Shown: positions 62,587-64,000 of the stretch, piece after piece
Position numbering within the stretch: position 1 is the first letter of the stretch
How the letters are laid out: the number at the start of each line of letters is the position of its first letter
Assembly (NCBI GenBank): GCA_022823725.1
Contig: JAJEHL010000037.1
Span: 1-64,000 of the forward strand
Length of the DNA stretch: 64,000 bases
Origin: Candidatus Latescibacterota bacterium
GTDB taxonomy: Bacteria > Latescibacterota > UBA2968
Direction: 5' to 3'
Notes under the pieces: model-generated
Database searches by the model: none
What the model was told of the DNA's origin: nothing
What the model saw: the letters and a program-made list of their open reading frames with translations, nothing else
Position numbers and translations under genes: made by a program

Positions 62587-63223
62587 TACAGTGCAAAAAA
62601 TTGATCCGTATTTTCCAGACTACGGACAATATATCGAGCGACGAAGGGAATTAGACGAGAGTACTACTCGAAAAGACTACTTTTACGACATTCTTCTCAG
62701 TTTTGAGGAAACACAAAGAGTTGAAATTATAAATGCTATACTGAACCAAATTCAGACTCACGCACCGGACCAAGTAGCAGGAATACGGGCCGAACTTGGC
62801 GAAATTGCGGCAGTGCCGATACCCACAATTAATCCAGAGGCTTGGAATGCGGAGAGACTAACACGATATCTTGGCAACATTGATGAAGCCATTGCTATTG
62901 GTGAATATGAGCGTGCGGTTACCCTCGCCTATACCTGCCTGGAGGGATTCCTCAAAGCGTTCGTGACCCAACATAAACCAGAACATGCCCAAGAAAAAGA
63001 AATTATTCGGCTATCTCGGATGGTTCGCGATCACCTACGGCAAATCCAAGTGGACTATCCAGATGAGGCCTTGACTATGCTCAATCATATTGTCCACACC
63101 ACTGATAAATCAAGAAATAGGTTTAGCGACGCTCATTTCGGTGAAGAGACAGGACGTTGGCTGGCAGTCTTTATCCGGGATCTGGTCAACTCTGAGATCC
63201 GCCTGCTGTTGCACTTCTTATAG
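62558..63223 (+). CDS. HEPN/Abi_C-like protein
   Basis: 221 aa if read from TTG 62558, but the frame is open further upstream and another start could be used. The C-terminal half (IGEYERAVTLAYTCLEGFLKAFV, RNRFSDAHFGEETGRWLAVFIRDLVNSEIRLLLHFL) matches the Abi_C/HEPN pattern, with RNRFSDAH holding the R-x4-6-H RNase motif. HEPN proteins of this kind cleave RNA in abortive-infection and toxin systems. It overlaps the lipoprotein gene by 29 nt. Confidence 0.65.
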   Translation: MYFGGSRFIDTVQKIDPYFPDYGQYIERRRELDESTTRKDYFYDILLSFEETQRVEIINAILNQIQTHAPDQVAGIRAELGEIAAVPIPTINPEAWNAERLTRYLGNIDEAIAIGEYERAVTLAYTCLEGFLKAFVTQHKPEHAQEKEIIRLSRMVRDHLRQIQVDYPDEALTMLNHIVHTTDKSRNRFSDAHFGEETGRWLAVFIRDLVNSEIRLLLHFL

Positions 63224-63367
63224 CCTATGAGAACAAAAAACTACCGTATCACAATATCCTCAAAGCCTGTATATTTACATTTGACCGCTGTTGGCTCGGC
63301 ATTATCGAGGTCGCCCAAAATCTCTGGCAAGAGTATAAACGGCGCAAACGACAAGAGGGATAGAGAT
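63224..63367 (+). other. Toxin-gene remnant or leader ahead of the lone antitoxin
   Basis: One frame is open across this 144-bp gap (LLIAYENKKLPYHNILKACIF, then EVAQNLWQEYKRRKRQEG with stop at 63361) but has no start codon. It may be a decayed upstream gene. AAGAGGGA here serves the next gene. Confidence 0.35.
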
Positions 63368-63661
63368 ATGGCACTTACATGTGATTTCAAAGAAACGATA
63401 AAGGCCCGTGTTCAGCGTGACCCAGCCTTTCGGGAGGAATTGATAAAAGAAGCCATTCGGTGCATACACGCTGGCGATGTGGACACCGGTAAAGCCGTGA
63501 TGCGCGACTATATCAACGCGACAATCGGATTTGAAGAACTCGGCAATCTCACCCATAAATCACCCAAGAGCCTCATCCAAATGTTCGAGCCAAAAGGCAA
63601 CCCACAAGCCCGTACCTTGTTCAAAGTTATCAGCCAGATCCAAAAGTACGAAGGCGTCTAA
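63368..63661 (+). CDS. HigA-like helix-turn-helix antitoxin/regulator without a visible toxin
   Basis: 97 aa from ATG 63368 (GAGGGA upstream). MALTCDFKETIKARVQRDPAF, then FEELGNLTHKSPKSLIQMFEPKGNPQARTLFKVISQIQKYEGV, is the DNA-binding pattern of the HigA/addiction-module regulator class in which the partner toxin is usually encoded just upstream. No intact toxin is present at that spot. Confidence 0.78.
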   Translation: MALTCDFKETIKARVQRDPAFREELIKEAIRCIHAGDVDTGKAVMRDYINATIGFEELGNLTHKSPKSLIQMFEPKGNPQARTLFKVISQIQKYEGV

Positions 63662-63673
63662 CTCAGGAGAGAA

Positions 63674-63772
63674 ATGGTCGGGATACTGGGGAAGTTACCC
63701 CCCAAGTTACCCCCTAAGTTACCCCCTAAGTTACCCCCCAAGTTACCCCCTAAGTCCGGCCACTTCGAATGA
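63674..63772 (+). CDS. Small peptide made of KLPP repeats
   Basis: ATG 63674 with AGGAGA 5 nt before it opens a 32-residue frame: MVGILG, five KLPP units, KSGHFE. The five units equal the 12-bp tandem repeat at 63692-63751 and stay in frame, so unit number can change without breaking the peptide. Expression is unproven. Confidence 0.4.
   Translation: MVGILGKLPPKLPPKLPPKLPPKLPPKSGHFE
63692..63751. repeat. Five-copy 12-bp tandem repeat
   Basis: Five tandem copies of AAGTTACCCCCY follow without spacers (Y is C or T). The unit reads KLPP on the plus strand and GGNL on the minus strand. Located between the lone antitoxin and the permease gene. Confidence 0.9.
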
Positions 63773-63838
63773 TCTCGGGAGAAATGACCAACACAATTCA
63801 GGCAGGCACTTGATTCGAGCGTCTGGCACTTGCCAATA

Positions 63839-63865
63839 AAAACTCGCAACAGTGTCACGAGTTTT
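63839..63865 (+). terminator. Hairpin before the permease gene, possible terminator
   Basis: AAAACTCG (63839-63846) pairs perfectly with CGAGTTTT (63858-63865), 11-nt loop, followed by only four T, so a weak terminator or RNA-stability element. Confidence 0.45.
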
Positions 63866-63887
63866 GCCGCGAACTCGAAACTAACCT

Positions 63888-64000
63888 ATGAACTCCAACA
63901 CAAACATAAAAACCAACACACTTCGCCCGCGGTTGCGCGCGACGGGGTTGATGTTGCCTCTATTGGCCTTCATCGCCGTCACCTTTATCGCGCCGCTGGC
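63888..64000 (+). CDS. ABC transporter permease start (PotB class), partial
   Basis: ATG 63888 opens MNSNTNIKTNTLRPRLRATG followed by LMLPLLAFIAVTFIAPLA, the first TM helix of PotB-type permeases. The window ends after 37 codons. It most likely belongs with potA and the two binding-protein genes at 55.3-58.6 kb, from which it is separated by the accessory block. No obvious Shine-Dalgarno. Confidence 0.7.
   Translation, partial: MNSNTNIKTNTLRPRLRATGLMLPLLAFIAVTFIAPL

Noticed and set aside
63692-63751. Possible CRISPR-like array
   Set aside because: Units are 12 bp, contiguous and without spacers, so this is a simple tandem repeat.
1-64000. tRNA or rRNA genes
   Set aside because: No T-loop-like or rRNA-like stretch with matching stems was found on either strand by eye.

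Overview
The window is a gene-dense chromosomal segment from an uncultured-type Gram-negative bacterium. The mix points towards a Latescibacterota- or FCB-superphylum-like lineage: a PorV/PorQ-type outer-membrane protein, a secreted protein with a C-terminal FlgD-like Ig fold, a GWxTD-domain protein, CRTAC1-type FG-GAP/ASPIC-UnbV proteins, UPF0261/PEP-hydrolase-like genes, phytanoyl-CoA dioxygenases and many TPR/HEAT lipoproteins. This placement is inferred from gene content only; no rRNA or tRNA gene was seen.

Layout. 1-3.8 kb: end of a probable TonB-dependent receptor, a large secreted protein and a PorV-like barrel, closed by a two-way terminator. 3.8-14 kb: envelope cluster with an octaheme cytochrome lipoprotein fused to HEAT/TPR repeats, a small OB-fold-like lipoprotein, a MacB/LolE-type ABC permease with its ATPase, two seven-motif FG-GAP/UnbV propeller proteins (one with an N-terminal TPR domain) and a long TPR protein. 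14-20 kb: GWxTD protein, UbiA-family prenyltransferase, fatty-acid desaturase and a membrane-TPR protein in one operon. 20-29 kb: propeller and HEAT lipoproteins, two genes corresponding to the two halves of plant Tm-1, TrmB, a tandem metallo-beta-lactamase protein and a TudS-DUF1722 protein. 29-30.5 kb: a decayed patch with a truncated ABC ATPase and an IS605/IS1341-type tnpB element with a probable omegaRNA. 30.5-37.5 kb: a secreted protein, C45 peptidase, PcfJ-like protein and a sugar-nucleotide trio (bi-domain nucleotidyltransferase, GHMP kinase-like protein, GDP-mannose 3,5-epimerase homologue). 37.7-47.4 kb: heparinase II/III-like lyase, CoaX-like protein, malate synthase G, a broken dioxygenase gene, a DUF4038-type glycosidase and a glycogen-debranching enzyme. 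47.5-55.1 kb: orphan DNA methyltransferase, PhyH-Nudix fusion, two thioredoxin-fold proteins, purE, a Gfo/Idh/MocA oxidoreductase, purD and pyrH.

55.3-64 kb: a polyamine-type ABC transporter operon (ATPase, two near-duplicate binding proteins) whose permease gene starts only at the right edge. Between them lies about 5 kb of accessory DNA: a cupin, a PLD-nuclease/P-loop NTPase fusion, a RelE-type toxin with a chimeric antitoxin, a truncated repeat-bearing lipoprotein, a HEPN/Abi_C-like protein, a lone HigA-like regulator, and a 12-bp tandem repeat encoding a KLPP-repeat peptide. This islet is the best candidate for an undescribed (defence-type) system. The rest is mainly envelope, carbohydrate and nucleotide metabolism.
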